DNA from: Betaproteobacteria bacterium
GTDB taxonomy: Bacteria > Pseudomonadota > Gammaproteobacteria > Burkholderiales > SG8-39
DNA length: 9,422 nt
Direction: 5' to 3'
NCBI GenBank assembly: GCA_947467405.1
Contig: CANIIN010000071.1
Span: forward strand, 1 to 9,422
Of this stretch, positions 1-6,445 are shown piece by piece. The notes beneath the pieces are model-generated. The model made no database searches. It was not told where the DNA came from and was given only the letters and a program-made list of their open reading frames with translations. Position 1 is the stretch's first letter. Every line of letters begins with the position of its first letter. Made by a program: the position numbers and the translations under genes.

Positions 1-1
1 G

Positions 2-898
2 TCCGGGGACAGCACCGGTTTCGTTCAAGGCACCTCGCCCGAGAACAACGAGCGCTTCAAGAAGATGATGACCTCCGGGTCGTTCGCGTCCGAATTCGCC
101 GACACCAAGAAATATCCGCTCAATTTCCTGGCCGGCCCGTCGTATGGGGACATGGTCGGTGTGCTGCTCAAGTTCATCAAGGACGACTGGAAGGGCGCCG
201 GCGCCCCGAAACTGGCCATCGTCCACAGTTCGATCGAATTCGGGCGTGATCCCATCGAAGGTTCTGTCAAGCGCGCCAAGGAAATGGGTATCGATGTCAC
301 CCTAGTCGAACAGACCAAGTTTGCCGAAGTCGACGTGGGCCCGATCGCCCTCAAGCTTCGCCAGGCCAACCCTGATTACACCATCGTTCACGGTTATGCC
401 TACGCGACCTGGCCCGAGGTGGTCAAGCTGGCCAAGGACTACGGCATGAAAACCAAGTTCCTCGCCACCATCTGGTCTTCGGACGCTCCGGCGCTCGAAA
501 AGCTCGGCCCATCGGTTGACGGGATGATTGTCGTTGCGCCGTATCCCTATATCACCACGGGGGCCACCGCGCCGATGCTCAAGGCGATTGACGAAATGAT
601 TCGCAAACGCGATCCCAAGTACGATGGCTATCCCACCCACGGCTATATGCAGTCGTGGCTGAACGCGATGCTGTCAGCCAAGGCCGCGGAAATGGTCATC
701 GACGCGAAAAAGCCGCTGACCGGGACGAACATGGCGGCCGCCCTGGAGGGTCTGAAGAACTGGGACACGGGTGGCATGCTAGGTGCTCTGGTCGATATCA
801 AGGACCACAAGATGGCGGTCGGCCGGGTATGGCGGGTTGACATGAAGCAGGGCCAGCCCATCAAGATGGTTCCGATTTCAGCCGTGATCAAACTCTGA
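2..898 (+). CDS. ABC transporter periplasmic substrate-binding protein, Liv/amide type (5' partial)
   Basis: This is the C-terminal 298 codons of a periplasmic ligand-binding protein of the branched-chain amino acid/amide class (Peripla_BP_6 fold). The frame is open from base 2, so the signal peptide and roughly the first 100 residues lie outside the window. Visible family features are the second-lobe pattern LAIVHSSIEFGRDPIEG, the alternation KRAKEMGIDV...ADVGPIALKLRQANPDYTIVHG, and the late segment PTHGYMQSWLNAM followed by an amphipathic helix and a conserved C-terminal beta stretch (VGRVWRVDMKQGQPIKMV). It would capture the substrate in the periplasm and deliver it to Liv-type permeases, presumably encoded upstream. 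The next gene on the same strand is the matching LivF-type ATPase, 89 bases away. The ligand is unknown. In betaproteobacteria, members next to acyl-CoA ligases often serve aromatic or aliphatic carboxylates rather than leucine; that is context inference. Family call is confident, specificity is not. Confidence 0.9.
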   Translation, partial: SGDSTGFVQGTSPENNERFKKMMTSGSFASEFADTKKYPLNFLAGPSYGDMVGVLLKFIKDDWKGAGAPKLAIVHSSIEFGRDPIEGSVKRAKEMGIDVTLVEQTKFAEVDVGPIALKLRQANPDYTIVHGYAYATWPEVVKLAKDYGMKTKFLATIWSSDAPALEKLGPSVDGMIVVAPYPYITTGATAPMLKAIDEMIRKRDPKYDGYPTHGYMQSWLNAMLSAKAAEMVIDAKKPLTGTNMAAALEGLKNWDTGGMLGALVDIKDHKMAVGRVWRVDMKQGQPIKMVPISAVIKL

Positions 899-910
899 CG
901 GGAACTTGAC

Positions 911-953
911 CGCGGGGAGGAGACTCCCCGCGCAGGCTCCCCCCGTTATTTTT
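911..953 (+). terminator. GC-rich hairpin after the substrate-binding protein gene, possible attenuator or mRNA-stabilising stem
   Basis: A perfect 9-bp inverted repeat (CGCGGGGAG at 911-919, CTCCCCGCG at 924-932) closes on the four-base loop GAGA, a GNRA-type tetraloop. It begins 12 bases after the stop codon of the binding-protein gene. A T-rich run (TTATTTTT, 946-953) follows only after a 13-base gap, so it is not a canonical intrinsic terminator. A second C-run (CTCCCC, 937-942) next to the T-run could pair with the same GGGGAG, giving an alternative structure. Such stems between a binding-protein gene and the ATPase gene commonly let the binding protein be made in excess. The function is inferred; the inverted repeat is directly visible. 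Confidence 0.45.
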
Positions 954-987
954 CCGCTGCATTTAAAAGTTTCAGGATTGGTCCGCA

Positions 988-1797
988 ATGTCGGTTCCGG
1001 CACTTCAGTTCAATAACGTCGAAGCGGTCTACGACAACGCCATACAGGCCCTGCGGGGCCTGTCCCTGGTGGTGCCGGAGAAAAGCATCGTTGCGCTGCT
1101 TGGCTCGAATGGCGCGGGCAAGACCACCGCTTTGAAGGCGGTATCTGGCTTTCTGCCACTGGAGAACGGCAAGCTGGCCGCCGGGTCCATCCTGTTCGAA
1201 GGTGTCGATATCGCCGGTGTTGCGCCGCATCAACTGGTGCGGCGCGGCATCTTTCATGTTCGCGAGGGTCGGCACGTTTTTGCTGAAATGAGCGTCGAGG
1301 ACAATCTTGTCGCAGCAACTTACGCGCTCAAGCGCGGCGGCAGAGATCAAAGTTCCTTTGACGAGGTGTACAACTATTTTCCCTCGCTGGCCAGACGGCG
1401 CAAGCTGCAAGCCGGCTATCTTTCCGGCGGCGAGCAACAGATGCTCGCCTTGGGTCGCGCCCTGGTGGCCAAACCCAGGCTGATCCTTCTCGACGAACCA
1501 TCGCTGGGGCTGGCGCCCTTGGTCGTCAACGAGATATTCGAGATCATTGCAAAAATCAATCGCGACAAGCAGGTGGCGATGTTACTGGTGGAGCAGAACG
1601 CCGTCGTGGCGCTGCGTTACGCCTCCTATGGCTATGTCATGGAGAACGGGCGCGTCGTGATCGACGGAGCGGCCGCCGACCTGGCGTCTGATCCGGTGGT
1701 GCAGGAGTTTTACCTCGGCATCGCCCCCGAAGGCAGCGAAAAGAAAAGTTTTCGCGACGTGAAGAACTACCGTCGCAGCAAGGCATGGATGGCATGA
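988..1797 (+). CDS. livF: Branched-chain-type ABC transporter ATP-binding protein (LivF family)
   Basis: This 269-residue cytoplasmic ATPase would power a Liv-type importer. Motifs visible in order are: Walker A GSNGAGKT at 39-46; the family segment REGRHVFAEMSVEDNL at 92-107; the ABC signature LSGGEQQ at 145-151; Walker B LILLDEP at 165-171 with catalytic Glu170; and LLVEQN at 199-204, where LivF-type proteins have Gln in place of the switch His. All catalytic residues are present. The ATG at 988 is preceded by a weak AGGA at 974-977. It is about 30 residues longer than a typical LivF (about 235). The extra C-terminal tail is basic (KKSFRDVKNYRRSK), as in LivF paralogues co-encoded with acyl-CoA ligases; that parallel is from memory. 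Its stop codon overlaps the start of the downstream ligase-like gene. LivF versus LivG is decided by the C-terminal and EGR...F features; substrate is unknown. Confidence 0.93.
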   Translation: MSVPALQFNNVEAVYDNAIQALRGLSLVVPEKSIVALLGSNGAGKTTALKAVSGFLPLENGKLAAGSILFEGVDIAGVAPHQLVRRGIFHVREGRHVFAEMSVEDNLVAATYALKRGGRDQSSFDEVYNYFPSLARRRKLQAGYLSGGEQQMLALGRALVAKPRLILLDEPSLGLAPLVVNEIFEIIAKINRDKQVAMLLVEQNAVVALRYASYGYVMENGRVVIDGAAADLASDPVVQEFYLGIAPEGSEKKSFRDVKNYRRSKAWMA

Positions 1798-3605
1798 GCG
1801 ATGCTCTGAATTCGGCGGGATATAACGAAGCAACTCAGGCCACCACATTGCACCGTTTGGCCGCCCACGCGGGTGACAACGCGCGCTCTGGGCAGGTGGC
1901 CATGCGGCAAAAGCGCCATGGTATCTGGCACGAGGCGAGTTGGCGCGATTACTGGAGCATGGTCGTCGAATGTGCCATGGGTCTGGACGGCGTAGGAATT
2001 ATGCCGGGCGAACGCGTGGCGATCCTCAGCGCCAACCGGCAGGAATGGGCGGTCAGTCATCTCGGCATCGCACTGCGCGGCGCCGTGCCCGTGGGCTTTT
2101 ACCCGTCAACGACCCAGGCCAGCCTGGTCGAGCAATTGCGGGTGACGCAGCCGGTGGCGGTGATCTGCGAGGATCAGGAGCAACTCGACAAGGTTCAGGC
2201 GGCGCGAAGCACGCTGCCGGCACTACGTACGCTGGTGGTGTATGACATGCGCGGTGTCGCCGCCGAGTCCGGCGTCATCGCCTACGAGGAATTGATGAGA
2301 ATCGGCGCAGGCCGCGTGAAAGAGAACCCGGCGGCGGCTACTGCCTTGCTCGATGCCTTGACGCCCGACAGTATCGCGCTGGTGGCCCTCAGCAGTGGCA
2401 CCACCGTGGAACGCAAGCCCATCGAAGTCACGCACAGCGGCATGGACGTGCTGCTGCAGGGCCTGCTGGCTGTGGTGAATTTTGACCACAAGGACCAGGT
2501 GTTGTCGCTGCTCCCGCTGGCGCATCCGACCGAGCAGATGTTCTCGCTGGTCATGCCCATTGCCGTGGCCGCGACGGTGAACTTTCCCGAGTCGACGCGC
2601 AGCATGCAGGACGACATTCGCGAAATTGCGCCAACCGTATTTGTTGCCATGCCGCGCGTCTGGGAGGGCCTGCATCGCGAGATCATGGTACGGCGCGGAC
2701 AGACTGGCCGCATTCGTCGGAAGCTGTTCGATTGGGCGCTGGCGACGGCTGCGCAGCGCGCGCGGCGGCCGCGCGCACAGTGGGGCGTTCTCGACCGATT
2801 GCAAGTCGTGCTGCACGAATGGATCATGATGCGAGCCCTGCAGGATTTCGTAGGACTGACACGGGCGCGCTTCCTGGGCGCGGTCGGTGCGGTGACGGCA
2901 CCCGAGGCGCTGGATTTCTTCCGCTGTATCGGCTTGCCGCTGCGCAACATCTATTCCCTGGCGGAGGCGGGCGGCCTGACGGCCATCGGCGAGATTGAGG
3001 AGGATGGCGACACATTGGGGGCGATACTGCCGGCGCTGGAGCATCGCATCGCTGCCGGCGGCATGCTCGAAATCCGGCGCAAGGCGACACAGCGGGGCGC
3101 TGGCGTCCAAAGTGGAGAGGGCTGGTTCGAAAGCGGCGATATCGTCGAAAGTCGCGATGGCCGTATCCGCTTGCTCGGCCGTTCAGTCGACCAGATCGAC
3201 CCGGTCAACGCAGTGCAGGCTCGAATGCATCCTTCCGCCGTTGAACGCTTTCTGAAATCCAGCCTGTTCATTCGTGAAGCGCTGGTGACGCCGGGCGCGG
3301 ATCAGCGGCTCAATGCCCTGGTGCAGATCGATTTCGCAACCGTCAGCGAATGGGCCAAGTTGCAACAGGTTTCATTCACCACTTTCGCCAGTCTCGCCGC
3401 CAATCCGGCGGTGGCGGAACTCATCGGCGGTACCGTGCGCGAGTTGAATCAGGGCCTGCCACCGGAACAGCGCGTGGCGGGTTTCGCACTGCTGCAACAG
3501 GAACTCGATACTGCGCAGGACGAACTGACGCCATTGCTGACCGTGCGGCGCAGTGCCGTGCTGTCGCGGCATGCGGCGCGGCTTACGGCGGCCATCCCGG
3601 TCTGA
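1794..3605 (+). CDS. AMP-dependent synthetase/long-chain acyl-CoA ligase family protein with degenerate catalytic motifs
   Basis: This 603-residue member of the adenylate-forming (ANL) superfamily is closest to FAA1-type long-chain acyl-CoA ligases. Supporting segments are WRDYWSMV and GVGIMPGERVAILSANRQEW near the N-terminus, LLPLAHPTEQMFS (about 239-251), AMPRVWEGLHREI (285-297), ESGD (446-449) and LLGRSVDQI (460-468). Normal members activate a carboxylate with ATP and CoA. Several signatures are damaged. The A3 loop reads SSGTTVERKPIEVTH (200-214) instead of SGTTGxPKG; A5 reads YSLAE (387-391) with the Thr of Y-G-x-T-E lost; the C-terminal stretch is ELTPLLTVRR, with Thr583 where the A10 catalytic Lys is expected. 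The frame is intact, so this looks like divergence rather than decay. I chose the ATG at 1794, in an ATGA overlap with the livF stop, rather than the ATG at 1785, which has AAGG only one base upstream. Role: substrate activation for the transporter, or a non-catalytic or thioesterifying paralogue. Confidence 0.85.
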   Translation: MSDALNSAGYNEATQATTLHRLAAHAGDNARSGQVAMRQKRHGIWHEASWRDYWSMVVECAMGLDGVGIMPGERVAILSANRQEWAVSHLGIALRGAVPVGFYPSTTQASLVEQLRVTQPVAVICEDQEQLDKVQAARSTLPALRTLVVYDMRGVAAESGVIAYEELMRIGAGRVKENPAAATALLDALTPDSIALVALSSGTTVERKPIEVTHSGMDVLLQGLLAVVNFDHKDQVLSLLPLAHPTEQMFSLVMPIAVAATVNFPESTRSMQDDIREIAPTVFVAMPRVWEGLHREIMVRRGQTGRIRRKLFDWALATAAQRARRPRAQWGVLDRLQVVLHEWIMMRALQDFVGLTRARFLGAVGAVTAPEALDFFRCIGLPLRNIYSLAEAGGLTAIGEIEEDGDTLGAILPALEHRIAAGGMLEIRRKATQRGAGVQSGEGWFESGDIVESRDGRIRLLGRSVDQIDPVNAVQARMHPSAVERFLKSSLFIREALVTPGADQRLNALVQIDFATVSEWAKLQQVSFTTFASLAANPAVAELIGGTVRELNQGLPPEQRVAGFALLQQELDTAQDELTPLLTVRRSAVLSRHAARLTAAIPV

Positions 3606-3672
3606 GCGTTCAACCTTGTTGGAGCCAGGGTGCGGCCAACGCGTCGTTGCGAGATGAGACCTGTGCCGGCGG

Positions 3673-4587
3673 TTACATGCCGATCAGGTCGGCCATTCGA
3701 AGCGTGTTGCGCACCAGCCTTACAGTCGCCACATCGACGAACACGCCGTCGATGTTCACTGCGCCAAGGCCCTGTGCCTGCGCCTTTTCGTATGCTTCGA
3801 CCATCGCCCGAGCTTTATTGACAACCTCCCTGTCGGGAGTGAATGCGTCCGTTGCGACTGCAATCTGCGATGGATGCAGCGCCCACTTTCCGACAGCGCC
3901 AAGCAGCTTGGCGCGGATGCATTCGTTTCGATAACCCTCCATGTTGTCCAGGCGCGGATAGGGACCGTCGACGAAGTCGATGCCGGCGGCGCTGGCGGCC
4001 ATGGCCATGCGAAAACGTCCGTAATGCCAGATGTCGCCTGGGTAGCTGCCCTCGACCACGGCCTGCAGAAAATCGATGCCCTGCGAGGCGGAGTAGTCTC
4101 CCATGCCGAAAATGATCGCCTCCAATCGAGGAGTCGAACGGGCGATGGATTCCACGTTGACCATGCCCTGGGTCTCTTCGATCAGTACTTCGATGCCGAT
4201 GTGGCGTTTCAGGTCGAGCTTTTTCTCCAGTTGCAGCAGCAGGGTGTCCACGAACAATACGTCGCTGGCGCAAAGCACCTTGGGCACCATGATGACGTCG
4301 AGATATTCCCCGGCCTGCTCGACGACGTCGATGATGTCGTCATGCGCATAGGGGGTCAGCAGGTCGTTGATGCGCACGCAACGGGTCTTTTTCCCCCAGT
4401 CGAGGGTGCGCAGGGCGGTGATGACCTTGGCCCGGGCACCGATCTTTTCTTTCGGCGCAACCGCGTCCTCGAGGTCGAGAAAGACATGGTCGGCCGCACT
4501 GGCCGCCGCCTTGGCCATCATTTTTTCGCTGCTGCCGGGTACCGCGAGCTGGACGCGGCGCAGGCGTTTGGGTCTTTCGATTGTCAT
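3673..4587 (-). CDS. HpcH/HpaI aldolase/citrate lyase family protein, malyl/citramalyl-CoA lyase-like
   Basis: This 304-residue CitE-like CoA-ester lyase has a TIM-barrel fold and should cleave a beta-hydroxyacyl-CoA such as citramalyl-, malyl- or methylmalyl-CoA into an acyl-CoA and a 2-oxo acid. Key positions match proteobacterial L-malyl-CoA/beta-methylmalyl-CoA lyases as I recall them: LDLEDAVAP at 37-45, substrate-binding Arg72 in VRINDLLTP, metal ligands Glu137 (EVLIEE) and Asp164 (GMGDYSAS), the GKWALHPSQI motif at 233-242, and Asp285 (FVDVAT) near the C-terminus, thought to act on the neighbouring subunit. Length is close to the usual about 300-320. It lies on the same strand as the CoA-transferase gene but is separated from it by 161 bases with two hairpins, so it may have its own promoter; no convincing -35/-10 pair was found, and the ribosome-binding site is weak. 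In an itaconate-type pathway it would release acetyl-CoA and pyruvate. Substrate and stereochemistry cannot be read from sequence. Confidence 0.9.
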   Translation of the reverse strand: MTIERPKRLRRVQLAVPGSSEKMMAKAAASAADHVFLDLEDAVAPKEKIGARAKVITALRTLDWGKKTRCVRINDLLTPYAHDDIIDVVEQAGEYLDVIMVPKVLCASDVLFVDTLLLQLEKKLDLKRHIGIEVLIEETQGMVNVESIARSTPRLEAIIFGMGDYSASQGIDFLQAVVEGSYPGDIWHYGRFRMAMAASAAGIDFVDGPYPRLDNMEGYRNECIRAKLLGAVGKWALHPSQIAVATDAFTPDREVVNKARAMVEAYEKAQAQGLGAVNIDGVFVDVATVRLVRNTLRMADLIGM

Positions 4588-4605
4588 GATTTTTAAATTT
4601 CCCGA

Positions 4606-4639
4606 TGTTGATTGAACGAGAGTGTTGATTGAACGAGAG
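4606..4639. repeat. Perfect 17-bp tandem duplication in the leader of the CitE-like gene
   Basis: The unit TGTTGATTGAACGAGAG occurs twice back to back (4606-4622 and 4623-4639) with no mismatch. It lies 18 bases upstream of the lyase start codon, between that start and the hairpins that end the CoA-transferase gene. It could be a recent slippage or duplication event or a pair of direct binding sites. The 17-bp period is not a multiple of the helical turn, which weakens the operator reading. Confidence 0.9.
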
Positions 4640-4685
4640 GATGGTTAAGGGAACGCTGATCAAGTCCTGAAAATGAGAGCGTCAC

Positions 4686-4710
4686 AAAAAATTTCCACTC
4701 TGAAGTGGGG
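4686..4710 (-). terminator. Probable intrinsic terminator downstream of the CoA-transferase gene
   Basis: Read on the minus strand, a short hairpin (CCACT/AGTGG around a four-base loop, + strand 4695-4708, extendable by G-T pairs) is followed by AAATTTTTT, ending at 4686. Stem plus U-run in the direction of transcription fits a Rho-independent terminator. The stem is short, so termination may be partial. It lies about 40 bases after the CoA-transferase stop codon and would separate that operon from the CitE-like gene. Confidence 0.5.
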
Positions 4711-4715
4711 AATAT

Positions 4716-4737
4716 ACAAGGGGGCTTGCCCCCTTGT
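4716..4737 (-). terminator. Strong GC hairpin immediately after the CoA-transferase gene
   Basis: A perfect 9-bp inverted repeat (ACAAGGGGG at 4716-4724, CCCCCTTGT at 4729-4737) with a four-base loop begins 11 bases beyond the CoA-transferase stop codon. On the minus strand it is followed by TATATTCC rather than a U-run, so alone it may act as a pause or a 3'-end-protecting stem. Together with the next hairpin (4686-4710) it forms a tandem terminator-like element. Confidence 0.55.
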
Positions 4738-4748
4738 TCAGGGAATCC

Positions 4749-5969
4749 TTAAACAATGATTCCGTCGGCGGACAATTGGTCAAGCTGCTGAGCGTTGTAG
4801 CCGACGGACGACAAGATCGAACGTGTGTGTTCCCCGAGCAGTGGTGCACGCCGTCGCACGCCGCCGGGGGTCTCAGACAGGCGGATGGGTACGCCGGCGA
4901 TCAGTACCGGAGTGGAGCTTCCCGGCTGCTCGACTTCGACCACCATCTCGCGCGCACGAAAATGCTGGTCTTCGATGATGTCACGTACGTCGTAGACAGG
5001 GCCGAACGGAACGCTCCCGCCCAGAATCTGCATCAATTCCTTCTTGCTATGGCGGATCGTGAATTCGGTCACCGCGGCGCAAACCGTTTCGGCATTCTCC
5101 ACCCGCATGGCATTGGTCGAGAACCTTGAATCGACGGCCATGTCGGGCCGGTTCATGAGGGTACAGAAGAGTTGCCAGAAGTCGTCGCTCGGGCAACTGA
5201 TGGTCACCCATCCGTCGCGGGCGGCAAACATCCCGAATGGGCACAGCAGCGGGTGGTGATTGCCTTCCGGATGCGCGACCTTGCCCTGATAAGAGTATTG
5301 ATAAAGGATGCGTTCGCACAGTGCGAGCACGCTGTCGACCATGGCCACGTCGACGAACTGGCCCTGTCCGGTGCGCTGGGCGCGATAGACCGCGGAGAGA
5401 ATGCCGAATGCGCACATCATGGCCGGCACGAGATCGCCAATTCCCGGGCCCACTTTGAGCGGTGTCTCGGCGTCCGGACCGGTGATGGCCATTACGCCGC
5501 CCATGGCCTGGGCGACGACATCGTAGGCGGGCCAATCCACGTAGGGGCTGGCAGCGGTGGTCACATCGCCGAAGCCGCGGATGGCGGCGTAGACCAGGCG
5601 CGGGTTGCCCGCGCGCAAGGCTTCAAACGACAAACCGAGTCGGTCCATCACGCCGGCGCGGAAGTTCTCGACCACCACATCGGACTTCGCGACAAGGCGC
5701 AGCAGCGCTTCCCGGCCTGCCGGGTTCTTGAGGTCAAGGACGACGCTCAGCTTGTTGCGATTCACGCTCTGGAAATAACCGCCGTAAGAGCGCATCTGGT
5801 CGTCGCTGCGAAACGGCCCGACAGTGCGGGTGTAGTCGCCGGCGATGGGTTCGACCTTGATGACCTCGGCGCCTTGATCGGCGAGCATCTGGGTGCAAAA
5901 TGGACCGGACAGCATTTGCGTCAGGTCCAGGACGCGCAGTCCCTCCAGCGCGCCACCGGAGACACTCAT
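4749..5969 (-). CDS. CaiB/BaiF family (class III) CoA-transferase
   Basis: This 406-residue class III CoA-transferase moves CoA between carboxylic acids through an aspartyl-CoA thioester. The family N-terminus (LRVLDLTQMLSGPFCTQMLADQGAEVIKVE) and NRNKLSVVLDLKNPAGREAL are clear. The catalytic Asp is Asp150 in WPAYDVVAQAMGG. Later segments GQGQFVDVAMVDSVLAL, CPFGMFAARDGWVTI and VPFGPVYDV are also typical. Length is normal for the family. The ATG at 5969 was chosen over an in-frame TTG at 5981: it has GGAG six bases upstream and forms an ATGA overlap with the stop of the preceding MaoC gene, implying translational coupling. Two hairpins follow the stop. Beside a hydratase and a CitE-like lyase, a plausible role is succinyl-CoA-dependent activation of itaconate, mesaconate or a similar C5 diacid, as proposed for the class III transferase of the Pseudomonas itaconate cluster. 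The substrate is inferred from context. Confidence 0.93.
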   Translation of the reverse strand: MSVSGGALEGLRVLDLTQMLSGPFCTQMLADQGAEVIKVEPIAGDYTRTVGPFRSDDQMRSYGGYFQSVNRNKLSVVLDLKNPAGREALLRLVAKSDVVVENFRAGVMDRLGLSFEALRAGNPRLVYAAIRGFGDVTTAASPYVDWPAYDVVAQAMGGVMAITGPDAETPLKVGPGIGDLVPAMMCAFGILSAVYRAQRTGQGQFVDVAMVDSVLALCERILYQYSYQGKVAHPEGNHHPLLCPFGMFAARDGWVTISCPSDDFWQLFCTLMNRPDMAVDSRFSTNAMRVENAETVCAAVTEFTIRHSKKELMQILGGSVPFGPVYDVRDIIEDQHFRAREMVVEVEQPGSSTPVLIAGVPIRLSETPGGVRRRAPLLGEHTRSILSSVGYNAQQLDQLSADGIIV

Positions 5970-6445
5970 CGACTGCTCCAATGGCTGCGGCGCTTGATCA
6001 GCACGCGCCGCTCGCCCTCGAACACGACGACGTCGTTCTGGTTGACCCCCCAGTGCTTGAACCGCACCTCGCCCGCATCCGCGCGGTCCGAGGCGGTCAC
6101 CGCCAGCACTTCGGTGAAGGCATACAGGGTGTCGCCGTGATAGACGGGTGCCGTGAAGCGGATCTTGTCCATGCCCAGTTCCGCGAGCGCGTTCTCCGCC
6201 GTGTCCTGGCTGGCCATGCCGATCACCAGCGAGGCGTTCACGCCGCCGTAGGAGAGTCGCTGGCCGAATGACGAATCCTTCATGGCGTGCTCGTTGAAAT
6301 GGGCCTGGGCGGTATTCATCACCAGGTTGGTGATCAGTACGTTCTCCAGATCGCCGACGGTCTTGCCGCGGACATGGCGGATCACGGTTCCCGGGACGAA
6401 GTCCTCGAAATAGTTGTCGTTGCCGGTCAATGTCTGCGTCTTCAT
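5966..6445 (-). CDS. MaoC-like hydratase, single hot-dog domain
   Basis: This 159-residue protein has one MaoC-like hot-dog domain. Family features are YFEDFVPGTVIRH at 12-24, the helix region NVLITNLVMNTAQAHFN at 35-51, and the FTAPVYHGDTLYAFTEVL block at 97-114 followed by GVNQNDVVVFEGER. In classical (R)-specific enoyl-CoA hydratases the catalytic pair is Asp and His in D-x-N-P-L-H. Here His49 is kept and the Asp position is Asn44, a pattern I associate with MaoC proteins beside CitE and CaiB genes. It would hydrate an enoyl-CoA such as itaconyl- or mesaconyl-CoA to citramalyl- or methylmalyl-CoA. The gene starts in an ATGA overlap with the acyl-CoA dehydrogenase stop and ends in an ATGA overlap with the CoA-transferase start. 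It is half the length of two-domain itaconyl- or mesaconyl-CoA hydratases, so it may act as a dimer or pair with the second MaoC protein. Confidence 0.85.
   Translation of the reverse strand: MKTQTLTGNDNYFEDFVPGTVIRHVRGKTVGDLENVLITNLVMNTAQAHFNEHAMKDSSFGQRLSYGGVNASLVIGMASQDTAENALAELGMDKIRFTAPVYHGDTLYAFTEVLAVTASDRADAGEVRFKHWGVNQNDVVVFEGERRVLIKRRSHWSSR
5976..5979 (-). promoter_or_regulatory. Ribosome binding site deciding the CoA-transferase start
   Basis: On the minus strand GGAG lies six bases before the ATG at 5969, inside the end of the upstream MaoC gene. It supports the ATG over the TTG at 5981. Confidence 0.6.

Noticed and set aside
2393..2450. A frameshift or sequencing error as the cause of the damaged A3 loop in the ligase-like gene
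   Set aside because: Residues on both sides (SSGTT before, VTH after) stay in frame and in register with the motif spacing, so the changes are substitutions rather than an indel pair.
2223..3110. 295-codon - strand open frame opposite the ligase-like gene
   Set aside because: Its His/Gln/Arg-rich translation has no recognisable motif, and the + strand frame carries the ANL family segments.
3874..4596. 240-codon + strand open frame opposite the CitE-like gene
   Set aside because: It is an antisense shadow: the opposite strand encodes all lyase motifs, and this translation has no recognisable domain.
4588..4690. A sigma-70 promoter for the CitE-like gene
   Set aside because: TTGATC- and TTGTGA-like hexamers exist on the minus strand, but none has a convincing -10 at 16-18 bases, so I did not list one.
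5172..6140. 322-codon + strand open frame opposite the CoA-transferase
   Set aside because: It is antisense to a gene with clear family motifs, its translation resembles no family I know, it is rich in His/Asp/Gly/Ala as expected of GC-rich antisense frames, and it also runs into the MaoC gene.
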